This document shows positions 52,610 to 62,401 of a stretch of DNA of 64,000 nt, one piece after another. Where the stretch lies: contig NZ_CP020809.1 in the NCBI RefSeq assembly GCF_002157835.1, forward strand, positions 3,038,001 to 3,102,000, read 5' to 3'. A program made the translations under genes and the position numbers. The notes beneath the pieces are model-generated. The model did not search any database. It saw only the letters and a program-made list of their open reading frames with translations, and was not told where the DNA came from. Positions within the stretch are counted from its first letter, which is position 1, and each line of letters begins with the position of its first letter. Origin of the DNA: Mycobacterium dioxanotrophicus. Its GTDB lineage: Bacteria; Actinomycetota; Actinomycetes; Mycobacteriales; Mycobacteriaceae.

Positions 52610-52975
52610 CTAGTTCCCAGCCGCTCGGTGAAGTGCTGGTACCCACTCGGGGCAATACGCGCCGATAGCCGAACCGACTACTCCCGCAGCCTGTTCTACG
52701 CTGAAGCCCTGATTCGCGACCAGAGACCTGGCCTCTAACACTGGGTCACCCGAAGTGGACAGATCGGTGCAGAGCGCATGGCCCAGGCCGAGCAGCTGGT
52801 CGTTACCTGCGCATCCGGGAAGCGAACGGCAACTAATTCCCCTGTTTCCCAGTGAAGTAAAAAATATCTGGTCCTGCGTGTCGTCGGCGCGTGCCGGTGC
52901 CGCAACACTGAGGTTGACGACCAGGGCGGCGATCCCGCTGACCAGGGCTCCGGCGCTACACGGTGAGATGGACAT
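52610..52975 (-). CDS. Secreted DUF732-like protein
   Basis: The 121-residue protein has a signal sequence (VSGIAALVVNLSVAAPARAD) and the DUF732 pattern of mycobacteria and their phages: helical, with conserved Cys, and the phrase LGHALCTDLSTSGDP, and VANQGFSVEQAAGVVGSAIGAYCPE. ATG 52975 follows AGGAGGAG. Function unknown. It is the first gene inside the element and has an odd low-GC patch around 52850. Confidence 0.8.
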   Translation of the reverse strand: MSISPCSAGALVSGIAALVVNLSVAAPARADDTQDQIFFTSLGNRGISCRSLPGCAGNDQLLGLGHALCTDLSTSGDPVLEARSLVANQGFSVEQAAGVVGSAIGAYCPEWVPALHRAAGN

Positions 52976-53048
52976 CGGCTGCTCCTCCTGAGTGCACTAG
53001 CAAACATCCAAGCACTCCTCAAGCGATTGGAATAGGGGAGCGCCGCGC

Positions 53049-53705
53049 TCAGAGCCCGAGCGCTGCGCCGAGCTCGTCAACGGCGGCCCGCGCGGCGTCG
53101 TCGGACGTGTGCCCGTACAGGTCCCCGGTGATGGCAATGGAGGAGTGCCCAAGCAGGTCGGCAGCCGCTTTGATGTGCACACCCGCCTCCAGCCACGCCA
53201 CCGCCGCACTGTGGCGCATGGTGTGCGCCCCCACGTTCTCGACGCCCGCCTTAGCCGCTGCCAGCTCTACCGTGCGCAGCATGTTGCGCGGGTCCACCAT
53301 CGTGCCCAACTCGGTGGCGAACAACGCCCCGGTATCCGCCCAATGATCCCCGGCCGCGAGGCGTTCCTGTAGCTGCTGCGTACGCCACCCCCGCAGCGCG
53401 GTCACCACCCCGGCGTGCAATGGCACCCGACGCCGCGACCGGTCCGTCTTCGGTTCGGTCAGCACCAGCTCGCCGTCCACCCGCGACAGGGTGTTGCGCA
53501 CGTTCAGCTCACCCTTGTCGAGGTCCACGTCGGACCACAGCAGGCCCGCGACCTCACCCCGACGCAGACCGGTCGAAGCCATCACCAGCACCGCCACGTA
53601 GTAGCGCAACCCGCGTGCAGCATCGAGCAGCCGCGCCACGTCGGTGGCCGGGAGGTAGCGCGCTTCCTGCCGAGCGACACCCGGCCGCTTCACCTTCGCC
53701 GCCTT
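53049..53705 (-). pseudogene. int: Tyrosine integrase, N-terminus lost
   Basis: About 215 residues remain from a normal length of roughly 370. Catalytic residues are present: Arg in STGLRRGEVAGLLW, His-x-x-Arg in AHTMRHSAAVAWLE, His in LLGHSSIAITGDLYGHT with the Tyr. The arm-binding and core-binding N-terminal domains are missing: upstream of VKRPGVARQEARYLP the frame runs into the tape-measure-like gene at about 53705. Its position next to attL shows it was the element's integrase; it is probably dead, though GTG 53693 could start a catalytic fragment. Confidence 0.88.
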
Positions 53706-55992
53706 TTTCCGGCATCAGTGACAAGGCTGGTACGACTGCACTCGCCGTCGGTGGTATCGGTCTAGCCGCTCTCGGTGTCACCAAGCAGCTGTACGACATG
53801 GGCGAGAACTGGGACCGCATCGGCGACACCATCAGCGGCCGGACAGGCAAGGTTGGCGAAGATCTAACCCAGATCACCGATTCGATTCGCCGCGTCGCAA
53901 GGGATAGCTCGGTCGACATCGAGAAGATCGCCGAGGTCGGCGGTGAGCTGGCCAAAACTCTTAAGTTAATTGGGCAGCCGCTGGACGACATGACGCGCCG
54001 GGTTTCCGACCTCGATGCGCTCACGGGCGAGAACCTGAATATCGACAATCTGACGAAACTCTTCCACGGGTTCAACATCGAAGCTGGCGATCAAGCGAAA
54101 GTGCTTGACTCCCTGTACGACACGTACACCAATACCGAGTTCACGATCAACGAACTCGTCTCGACGCTGGCGGTCGCCGGTCCCAAGCTTCGTGGTTTCC
54201 ATCTCGACCTGGGCGAGTCGGCTGTTCTGCTGAATTCCCTTGCGGAGGCAGGTGTTAACTCGGATACGGCGCTAAAGAGTTTAGGCATCGCGCTTGGCAA
54301 CCTATCGAAGCCTGCTCAAGGTAAAAGCGCGCTGGCCGATTTCCTCAAGGACGAGCAGGGCCGCACGATCGAGCAGCGCTTCGCCGACGTCGTCAGGAGG
54401 ATTCACGATCTGGCCGCAGCCGGTGACGAGCTGGGGGCTAACGATCTGGGCAAGAGCGTCTTTGGCAGGTCCTGGACCGATATCGGCGAGCCGATCAAGG
54501 GCGACAAGCTCGACGTTGACCATCTCAACGAATCAGTCGAACACACCGGTCATACCATCGCGGCCACCAAGGCGGCGACCGACGATGCCGCACAAGGCTT
54601 CCAGAATCTCAAGAACACCATTCAGGTCGACTTGGCACCGGCCGCCAATGTCGTGTTCCAGGACATCAATAACCTGATTCAGCAGTACGTGGTGCGGCCC
54701 ATCAAAGAGGCCACTGACTTGATCAATGGTCTCAAGAATGCTTGGAACGACAAGAATCCGATTGTCCCCACTCTGCCGCCAGTGACTGACCATCCACTGA
54801 CACCACCGCCGATAGGGTTCACCGCCGGACACTGGTCGGGCGGGGAGATTTCCGGTGCGGGACCGAAAGGGCAAGACTCGGTGCCGATTTGGGCGGCACC
54901 GGGTGAGCATATGTTCACCGCTGACGATGTGGACGCGATGGGTGGTCAGGCCAACGTTTACGCGTTTCGCGCTGCGTTGCATCGTGCCACCGGAGGCGCG
55001 GTCGATCCCGTCGGTATGGGTGACCCGTGTTGGCGCGCACTGCAGTTCGCGCAGAGCATCAGCGGCAGCCCATATGGCCCGGCCGCTGGGCCGACCGTTT
55101 GGGACTGCAGCGGCTTCATGTCCGACCTCTATGCCATTCTGACCGGCAAGCCATATCAGGGTTCGGAGCGCTACTTCACCACCGAAGCCGATTTCGAGGC
55201 ACTGGGGTTCGTCAAAGGCTATGACCCCAATTCGCCGTTCAAATCGGCGTGTCCGCGTCCAAGTATGGCGGCGAGCGTCACATGGCCGGTACGTTGCTGG
55301 GCTACAACGTCGAATCCGGCGGCGGGCACGGGGGGCCGCTGGTCGGCAAGGGGGCAGCTGGCGCGATGGATCCGCAGTTCCAGCAGCACTACCATCTGCC
55401 CGGAAACATCAACAACCTGGCCCCCGTGACTACCGCGCCCGATGGTGCCGTACCCGTGTACATCCAGGGTGTGGACACCAAGGCAACCAGCGGACCTGCC
55501 GGTGCCCCCAGCGCGGCGGGTGACCGGACGGCCGCACTGTGGTCACAATTGGGCGGCGGCTTGCTCGGCGGTATCGGCCAGGAACTGGGCTTCGGTGATG
55601 TGTTCGGCAAAGCACCGTGGGACTGGGGCATCGTCAAGCTGGCTACCGGGCTGGCCAGCTGGGGCCTCAACACGGCCAACTCGTGGGCTGATGCCATCAG
55701 TGCGGGGGGCTCGTCATCGGGCGGCAGCGGGCCAGGTGGGGGGGTTCTTACAGGGCTTCTCGGGTTCGCCCGGTCTAAACCTGCCGAAGATGGCCATGGA
55801 TCAATTTGGCCGGCCTGTCGCGCCCGGCGCAGGCGTACTGCCGCCCGCGCCGTTCGGCGTCTACGGTCCCGCACCAGGACGGGCGGTGAGTACCGATAAT
55901 TCGATCAGCATCGTCAACAATGGTCCGAATCAGAGTGATTACCAGGTCTGGCGAGAGGCTCAGAACAGCAGGATTGCTCTGAACACCTACGC
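53706..55992 (+). pseudogene. Phage tape-measure/minor tail-like gene, truncated, frameshifted and split by IS21
   Basis: Sequence similar to mycobacteriophage tape measure proteins begins abruptly at about 53706 (SGISDKAGTTALAVGGIGLA) and runs through helical repeats (GDQAKVLDSLYDTYTNTEFT) to a C-terminal region with WDCSGFMSDLYAILTGKPY, an NlpC/P60-like Cys segment. One-base changes break the frame near 55243 (AAATC) and in a run of seven G at 55738-55744. The IS21 element cuts the last codons; the frame resumes at 58671 and ends GGMPQ-stop at 58689. The 5' part was lost in the deletion that joined it to the integrase. Confidence 0.8.
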
Positions 55993-56134
55993 TGATGGCG
56001 CTAAAGAAGACTGCCCAGAGATGCTAAGCGAAATTGCCCAGTTGGCTTGAGTGGCTAAGGTTAGCAGGTTCGTCGTTGCAGGGGAACGATTGTGCCGTCG
56101 CCGGGGGTGCTGGGGCGGGCAGCTTCTGGAGTGG

Positions 56135-56359
56135 TCAGCAAAGCGACGATGGTGATGGGTTCGCCGCAATGCGGGCAGGAACGGGTGGCGGCCGGCTGTG
56201 GGCGGGTGGCCGGGCCTCGGTGACGGTGGCGGCGGTGTCGCTGTGTTTGCGTTGCTCCCAGGCGTGTTTGCGGCAGCGGTCTGAGCAGTAGATCTTGGTC
56301 GGTGTGGTGGCGGTGAATTCGGTCCAGCAGGCTTGGCAGGAACGGGTCTCAGCTGACAT
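56135..56359 (-). CDS. Small zinc-ribbon-like protein carried by the IS21 element
   Basis: A 74-residue protein whose ATG 56359 overlaps the istB stop. It has CQACWTEF and YCSDRCRKHAWEQRK, a four-Cys zinc-binding pattern, then a disordered Pro/Ala tail. I have seen similar small frames after istB in actinobacterial IS21 elements; role unknown. Translation would depend on istB. Confidence 0.6.
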   Translation of the reverse strand: MSAETRSCQACWTEFTATTPTKIYCSDRCRKHAWEQRKHSDTAATVTEARPPAHSRPPPVPARIAANPSPSSLC

Positions 56360-57136
56360 GGGCGGCGACCGCCTTACGCATCGTTTCGGCGGTGGCTTGG
56401 TGGTTGCGCAGCCGGTAGCTGGGTCCGTCGATACCGACCACGGTGGCGCGGTGCAGTAGCCTGTCCAACATGGCGGCTGCGACGGTGGCGTCTCCGAAAG
56501 CGGTTGCCCAGTCAGCGATCCCAACATTGGTTGTCAGAATCGTACTCGACTTCAGATACCGTTGGTTGATCACCTGGAACAACGCGGATGCCCCATCGCC
56601 GGGCAGCGGAAGGTAGCCAAGTTCGTCAATCACCAACAGTTTCGGTCCGGCGAAGAACCGCATGCAGGTGTGCCAGCGGCCTTCCAGGGCGGCTTTGTGG
56701 CAGCGGGCCGCCAGGTCGGCGGCGGTGGTGAAATACACCCGGTGGCCGGCCTCGACCGCGCCGCGGGCCAACGCGACGGCCAGCATGGTCTTGCCGACCC
56801 CGGGTGGGCCGACGAACAGCACGTTGGCCGCGTCGTCGAGGAAGCGCAGACTGGCCAGGTCGTTGATCAGTTTGGCGTCGACCCGGGCTGGGCGGCGAAA
56901 TCGAAATCGGCCATGGTCCAGGGTTCGGGCAGACAGGCGAACCGCAACCGTGAGGTCAGCCGGCGGGCTTCGGTGGCGTTGACCTCGATCTCCAACAGCC
57001 GCTCCAAAGCGGCGGTCAGGGACAGGTTTTCGGCGCGGGCGGCATCGAGGATGCGGGGTAGCGCTTCGGCTGCGTCGCCGAGTTTCAGATAGGACAGATG
57101 TGCCCGGAGTTGTTGGTATCGGCGGGCTTCGCTCAT
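56349..57136 (-). pseudogene. istB: IS21 helper ATPase IstB, one-base frameshift
   Basis: The N-terminal part (MSEARRYQQLRAHLSYLKLG to DFDFAAQP) and the C-terminal part (VDAKLINDLASLRFLDD, then FVGPPGVGKTMLAVALARG, Walker A, and LLVIDELGYLPL, Walker B) are in different frames. One base is missing near 56885 (CAGCCCGGGTCGAC). The AAA+ core is otherwise complete, so a short product from an internal start cannot be excluded. Confidence 0.85.
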
Positions 57137-57153
57137 CTGTGGGACGGTTTTGC

Positions 57154-58519
57154 TCAAGGGGTTACTCCTGGTTCTGTTCGGTTGGATGGTGTTGGGGAAC
57201 AACGGATAGCCGTGCTGCGGTCGCCGCATAGACGGCCAGATCGATCACTACCTTCTGGGCGGGATCGTTCGCCGGGCACCACGCAGCCGCGCGGCCTCGG
57301 CAACGGCGGCCACCGAGGGCGGTCGCCGGGTCTTATGAGTGCAAGGCCTGGCCGTCGAGAACCCGATAGCACTGCCTGTTCGAGCGCGACGACGTGACCG
57401 GCATCGCGCACCACCGCGCCGCTGCCGTCGACCGCGCGGCGGTGCGCGGCAACAACGGCTCCCGATGCCGTGGTCAATTGCACGGTGTCAGAGCCCAGGC
57501 GGTGGGTGACGGTCACCGTGGCCCCGGCCAGCCCGGCGGCACCGAGTACTGATTGCCCCGCCAGGACACCAACGCTTGTGGAGTGACGATGCGGTGTTCG
57601 GTCAACTCGGCCGGATACGAACCCGTCGGCAGTGACCGTAGTGGTTCGGCATCGGCCAGGGCGCCGACGGTGGTGGCCTGCCCGTCGCGGCGCCGGCGGC
57701 GCCCGTCGAGCTTCACGCACAGCCGGTCCAGCGACGCCTGGGCTTGCTCGATCGTGGTGTCGTCGGTGACGGTGCGCCACCAGCGTTGGGCGGCAGCGTG
57801 ATTGGACTTCTCCACCACACCCTTGCGGTTGCCCCGTCGTGGCGGGCACACATCGACGGCGACAGCGTAGTGTTTGGCCACCCGGCGAACGCCGCGGTGA
57901 TCCGGCCCGATTCGGGATGACATACCGTGGCCATCCGGTCGAACCGCCACCGCTGGGTGACCCCACCCAACCGGATGCTGACCGCCTCGATCGCTTCCAC
58001 GACGTGCGCGAAGTCCTCGGCCGGGCCAGCGCCCGCGCCAGCGGCTCGAATGGGCCAACGCCCGACCAGCAGGTGGGCATGCCGGTCAGCCGCCCACGAT
58101 GCTGGTGGATCGGGCAGCTCGACCCAGTCCCACTGAGTCTCGACCCCGGGCGGATGATCGATGACCGCGACGTCGCGGCCCTTGACCGACTGACACGGCT
58201 CGCAATGCGGTCGCAGCCCCAGGTTTCGGATTGCCAGGGTCAGCGACGGATACGAGCCGGTAAAACCTAGCTCGACGAGTTCGTCGAACAGGGTTGAGGC
58301 CCACAGGTGCGGATCGTCAGCCAGGCGGATCCGGCAGTACTCGACGAACGGATCGATCACCAGCGGTTCAGAGCGTTGGCGTTGCCCGGGTACTCGTTCC
58401 CCAGCCAGATAGGCCCGAACGGTTCGGCGATTGATCCCGAGATGGCGAGCGATCGCCGATATCGACCAACCCTGCTCCCGAAGCGCATGCGCTTCCACAT
58501 CACCCTCCAGCGACAGCAA
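57154..58519 (-). pseudogene. istA: IS21 transposase IstA, several frameshifts
   Basis: Pieces in three frames: the N-terminal HTH (LREQGWSISAIARHLGINRR) and ETQWDWVELP from 58519, a middle piece (AVDVCPPRRGNRKGVVEKSN) around 57860-57780 in a second frame, and a C-terminal piece (ATVTVTHRLGSDTVQLTTAS) around 57510-57440 in a third. At least three one-base changes are needed to rejoin them. The DDE core around 58200-57900 is broken. Confidence 0.85.
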
Positions 58520-58685
58520 ACGACGGCCCTCCCATTCATCAGCGGAAACACAACTCCGCTGACGATGAGCAGAACCCCGACAAGCAGTCCGACGACACGC
58601 CGAACCACCGCTGCCAACTGGGCACTTTCAATTAGCGAGACTGAGCACTTTCACTTAGCGCCATCAACGCCGGAGGTATGCCGCA

Positions 58686-58970
58686 ATGAAACCCATCGCT
58701 ATCGATCAAGCCGACGGGTTTGATTACGAGATCCGCGCCGCCGCACTACGTCTGCTGCTGACCAAGCTCACCGGACCAAAGCACTGGGCGGCATTTGAAA
58801 TCGGCGACTTGCTCGAAAGTCCGCGTGGCCGTGAGGTAGTCGACTGCCTCGCCGCGATGGCCCTGAGTGGATTCCTCGAATACTACGGCGGTCACGAGGA
58901 ATCGGCCGAGATGACGATCACGCGCGAGATAGGCGTGGCCGAGGACCTGAAAGACGCTGAGGCGAGGTGA
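58686..58970 (+). CDS. Small phage-type protein after the tape-measure gene
   Basis: The 94-residue protein begins at ATG 58686, overlapping the restored stop of the tail gene (ATGA), with GGAGG at 58673-58677. It was therefore the next gene of the phage tail operon. Sequence FDYEIRAAALRLLLTKLTGP ... RGREVVDCLAAMALSGFLEY is helical with no recognised domain. Since the IS21 element lies just upstream, expression is doubtful. Confidence 0.6.
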   Translation: MKPIAIDQADGFDYEIRAAALRLLLTKLTGPKHWAAFEIGDLLESPRGREVVDCLAAMALSGFLEYYGGHEESAEMTITREIGVAEDLKDAEAR

Positions 58971-59151
58971 CTCCCGCCGGGGTGCTTGCAAGCAATCGCA
59001 GTCGCAACACCCAAACCCTTCACCCGGAATTTGGGGTTGTTACGCCTTTCACCCGGCGCGGCGCGGTGGATTCCAAAGGTCGATATTCGAGTCAGGGCAC
59101 GCACAAAGCGTCAAGCTGCAGCCATCACACGCACCCAGCGTTGATCGTCGC

Positions 59152-59445
59152 TCAGCGTGGCGCTGGGGGCCGGGAATCGGCTTTGTCGGCCAGCGCGTGC
59201 AACGCGTCGGCCAGCTCGCGGGCCTGCGCGGGTGTCATGTGCACAGCGTCGAGAGCAACCAGATCGATGCGCCGCTCGCAGCGGCCGTCGGCGTAGCGGC
59301 GGGTGATCCCGTAGAGGCTCGCACCGCCCACTTGTTGTCTGTCGAGGAATTCGCCGAACCAGTGTCCGCTGGCGATCGCCTGGAACTGTTCATTGGTCAG
59401 GACGTCGGTGAGGTCGCACCAGGTGTCGTCGTTTGCCGTAGTCAT
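59152..59445 (-). CDS. Small protein of unknown function
   Basis: The 97-residue protein from ATG 59445 has a LTNEQFQAIASGHWFGEFLD start, a strand-rich middle (GASLYGITRRYADGRCERRI) and a helical end (TPAQARELADALHALADKAD). The codon use looks real. No domain recognised. Three 20-bp repeats lie 45 bp upstream of its start. Confidence 0.5.
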   Translation of the reverse strand: MTTANDDTWCDLTDVLTNEQFQAIASGHWFGEFLDRQQVGGASLYGITRRYADGRCERRIDLVALDAVHMTPAQARELADALHALADKADSRPPAPR

Positions 59446-59489
59446 GCGGGTCAGTGTAGATCCGTGAAATGCTCAGGGCTAGAACGGAT

Positions 59490-59549
59490 TTCCACACAAT
59501 CTGTCCGGTTTCCACACAATCTGTCCGGTTTCCACACAATCTGTCCGGT
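59490..59549. repeat. Three identical 20-bp tandem repeats
   Basis: The unit TTCCACACAATCTGTCCGGT occurs at 59490-59509, 59510-59529 and 59530-59549 without change, and a partial unit (TTCCGCAC) follows after a shift. It is just upstream of the small minus-strand gene. The layout resembles iterons or a multi-site operator. Confidence 0.9.
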
Positions 59550-59947
59550 TCCGCACCATTGGTCTGGGTTTCCGGTCACCTGTGCGGCGGTACCCCGTAC
59601 TCTGGCGCAAGGTGTCGCAAACCCACATCGTGCTTACCGCGCCGTTGATCCAGCCGAGTCGCTGGTAAAAGCTGTGGCCCCCGCGAGCGCAGGTGATGAC
59701 CGGAATGACATGGACTGTCACCCCCGGTAAGACACTTTCGAGGCGCGCACTACATCAGGATCGTGATCGTTGAACCTTACTAATTCCCGAGCAGCGACGA
59801 CTTGTTCTGCCTGCTCGGGTCCAGGTCCGACGACCAGATCATCGATAGTGGGATGTGACCGATGCTCTTCAGCATTCGGGTCTGCTGCACGAATAGGTGA
59901 CATCTGAGTTGGCTTGCCCGGAACGGGTGAGCTGGAAGGATGTCAGT

Positions 59948-60256
59948 GTGCCCAGGCCCTACCCCCGAGAGTTCCGCGATGATGTCGTCCGTGTGGCCCG
60001 CAACCGCGACGACGGCGTGACGATCGAGCACATCGCCACTGATTTCGGTGTGCACCCGATGACGCTGCACAAGTGGATGCGCCAAGCCGATATCGATGAA
60101 GGTGCCAAGCCCGGCAAGAGCACCGGCGATTCGGCTGAGTTACGGGAGCTGCGTCGCCGGAATCGGTTGTTGGAGCAGGAGAACGAGGTCCTGCGCCGCG
60201 CGGCGGCCTATCTGTCGCAGGCCAACCTGCCGGGAAAAGGATCTACCCGCTCGTAA
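59948..60256 (+). CDS. IS3-family transposase OrfA
   Basis: About 102 residues from GTG 59948 (VPRPYPREFRDDVVRVARNR). A helix-turn-helix (IEHIATDFGVHPMTLHKWMR) is followed by a zipper-like segment (ELRRRNRLLEQENEVLRRAA). A GGGAAAAGG run at 60232-60240 is a likely -1 slippage site giving the OrfAB fusion. Confidence 0.88.
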   Translation: MPRPYPREFRDDVVRVARNRDDGVTIEHIATDFGVHPMTLHKWMRQADIDEGAKPGKSTGDSAELRELRRRNRLLEQENEVLRRAAAYLSQANLPGKGSTRS

Positions 60257-61109
60257 GTGAGCTCGCCGCCGACGGGATCCCCGTCGCGGTGACGTGCCGG
60301 GTACTCAAGCTCGCCCGCCAGCCGTACTACCGCTGGCTGGCCCAGCCGATCACCGACGCCGAGATGATCGAGGCCTACCGCGCCAACGCCCTGTTCGACG
60401 CCCACAAGGACGACCCGGAGTTCGGGTACCGCTACCTGGTCCAAGAGGCCCGCGATGTCGGCGAGCCGATGGCTGAGCGCACCGCCTGGCGGATCTGCTC
60501 GCAGAATCGATTGTGGAGTGTGTTCGGTAAGAAACGCGGCAAGAACGGCAAGGTCGGTCCGCCGGTGCACGATGATCTTGTCGAGCGTGACTTCACCGCT
60601 GGCGGTCCAAATCAGTTGTGGCTCAGCGATATCACCGAGCATCGCACCGGTGAAGGCAAGCTCTATCTGTGTGCGATCAAGGACGTGTACTCCAACCGCA
60701 TCGTCGGGTACTCGATCGACTCCCGAATGAAGTCCCGGTTAGCGACCACGGCCTTGAGCAACGCGGTGGCACGCCGCGGCGAGGTGGCCGGATGCATTCT
60801 GCATTCCGATCGCGGATCTCAGTTCAGGTCAAGGAGATTCGTGCATGCTCTGGGCCGCTTCGAGATGGTCGGATCGATGGCCGTGTCGGCGCAGCCGGCG
60901 ACAACGCGGCCATGGAGAGCTTCTTTAGTCTGCTGCAGAAGAACGTGCTCGATCGTCGCCGCTGGGACACCCGCGAGGAGCTGCGGATCGCGATCGTCAC
61001 CTGGATCGAACGGACCTATCATCGTCGCCGGCGCCAGGCGGGTCTCGGGCGGTTGACCCCGATCGAATTCGAAGCAATCATGACCACACCGGCCAGTCAG
61101 GCCGCGTGA
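60241..61109 (+). pseudogene. IS3-family transposase OrfB with one-base frameshift
   Basis: The frame from 60241 gives the HTH_21 part (EFGYRYLVQEARDVGEPMAE) and the catalytic LWLSDITEH and CILHSDRGSQFRS (two Asp). Near 60879-60881 one base appears lost (ATGGCCGTG for ATGGGCCGTG) and the rest (NAAMESFFSLLQKNVLDRRR, with the Glu) continues in another frame to 61109. The copy should be unable to transpose itself. Confidence 0.87.
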
Positions 61110-62019
61110 CCGCAACTGTCACCTGATCGTGCAGCAGACCCTTCAATTGTTCAGAAAGATTCACGGCAATCTGTTTGTAGGGCACCAGGCCTCGCCTTCT
61201 AGCACGGACATCGACGCGGAATTGCCGCTCGCCCGATAGGAATAGCCGCCACTCGCGCTCCTCTTTGAACCCTTCGGCTTTGATGGTTGCCAGGGCCGGA
61301 AGCAGTCTCGAATACAGGAGCATCAAACCAAGTCTGCGGACGTGATTGTTGTCCCGACCGGTCATGAGGGACTTGTCTTCTGAGGCCATGATTTCTCGGA
61401 TAGCTTCGTCAGCGGCTGCTCTGCCATCCTCCTCGCCGTACACAACGCGCTTCAGCGTGGGCGCGACCGGCATGGGCAGCTCCGCAACTGACGGTCGGTC
61501 AAAAACTTTGGTGCGGTTCTCAAGTGCATCTCGGCTCAGCCCGAGGGCGAATCCGCCGGTACCGCCTGCGTAGCCGCGCCACTGGCTTAAGAGATCGCCC
61601 TCCGCGCAGAAGCAACACGCATAGCACGTGGACGGCCACTCCAGAATGTGATCGACATCGAATTTCCCCTCGATGTCACGGAAGACGCGCTGAAATTCGG
61701 GGGGAGTCGCGACATCGGCAGCGGCAGCGATTAAGCGCTCGCGGAGCAGTCGAGCGCCGAACTTCAATTCCTCGGTGTCGTTCATAAAGCGGACGTCGGA
61801 CGCGAGCAGCTGCACGGTCCTCTGGTAATAGAGATCTGGCCTCTCGACCTTTATGAACCAGGAACCGGGAGATGGCTGAACGATGCCGAGTAAACCATAG
61901 GCGTCGGTGTAGTGATAGAGAGTGGATGGCGGCTCGTCACCTTCTGCGGCACTCATCATGTGTGTGAACCTATGCGAATCCACAGCTTCCGACGCCGAAA
62001 CGATGGAGTTAGCGTTATA

Positions 62020-62201
62020 CGATCACCCGTATATTCGGTGTCACGCCGCACTCCAGAACAGCTGTGCGGGCGCAACCGGAGTTCGCTGTCGAACACTTTG
62101 AGTTCCCGCGCACGGAATCCAAGGTTGCATTGACCGCAGCGACTCCGGCCCGAAGGGCCAATTCTCAGCCCCGCCGCATCGACTTCCAGATCGTTTGCCA
62201 T
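62020..62201 (-). pseudogene. Possible remnant of a small ESX-associated-type gene
   Basis: From ATG 62201 the frame reads MANDLEVDAAGLR, which resembles the start of small mycobacterial proteins linked to type VII secretion (DUF2580-like). The next bases make sense only in another frame (LRAGVAAVNATLDSVRGNSK). This suggests a short frameshifted gene. Evidence is thin. Confidence 0.3.
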
Positions 62202-62316
62202 GCCATCCCCCAAACTGGCCCAACACACTGGCGCAGACATTACCGCAGGGTTGCTCGATAGGGTTGACCACTGAGCCCTCCCCTAAAATACATTGGCGAC
62301 ATGCTTGCGATGGACA

Positions 62317-62361
62317 GGGTCAAGTGATCGCAAGTTCAAATCCCGTCAGCCCGACGCAGGT
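62317..62361 (+). other. Attachment site attR (duplicate of tRNA-Pro 3' half)
   Basis: The 45-bp copy of the tRNA-Pro 3' half has three substitutions relative to 52434-52478 (G to A at two sites, T to C at one). Same orientation. No 5' tRNA half precedes it. It marks the right end of the 9.9-kb element. Confidence 0.85.
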
Positions 62362-62401
62362 TCCATGCGGATAGCCCGCCGAGCTGTCAGCGGAGCACAC
62401 T

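Larger units (their letters stand above)
55993..58666 (-). mobile_element. IS21-family insertion sequence, degraded
   Basis: The 2,674-bp element starts TGATGGCGCTAA at both ends and has imperfect terminal repeats of about 50 bp containing multiple GCTAAnnGAAAnTGC units, as in IS21. The flanks carry a direct duplication ACGC (55989-55992 and 58667-58670). Genes istA and istB lie on the minus strand and both have frameshifts. Confidence 0.9.
59878..61141 (+). mobile_element. IS3-family insertion sequence (copy 3) with TTC target duplication
   Basis: The 1,264-bp element has terminal inverted repeats GGGTCTGCTGCACGA (exact over 15 bp, 23 of 25 over the first 25). TTC flanks it on both sides (59875-59877 and 61142-61144). 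Transposase frames are on the plus strand. It belongs to a different IS3 subgroup from copies 1 and 2. Confidence 0.95.
59718..61983 (-). pseudogene. DUF2971-family gene interrupted by an IS3 element
   Basis: The 5' part (61983 to 61142) codes a typical DUF2971 start: LYHYTDAYGLLGIVQPS and WSTCYACCFCAEGDLLSQWR-like and RGYAGGTGGFALGLS segments. The 3' part (59877 to 59718) codes TIDDLVVGPGPEQAEQVVAA ... SKVSYRG. Removing the IS and one TTC copy restores a continuous frame (LSEQLNAEEHRSHPTIDDL). The family is widespread in phage and defence islands but has no firm function. The IS adds a premature end, so a shortened protein ending WPVWS could still be made. Confidence 0.88.

Noticed and set aside
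59490..59549. CRISPR array
   Set aside because: The units are directly adjacent with no spacers, so this is a tandem repeat.
62317..62361. A second tRNA gene
   Set aside because: Only the 3' half is present; the acceptor and D-arm sequences are missing upstream.
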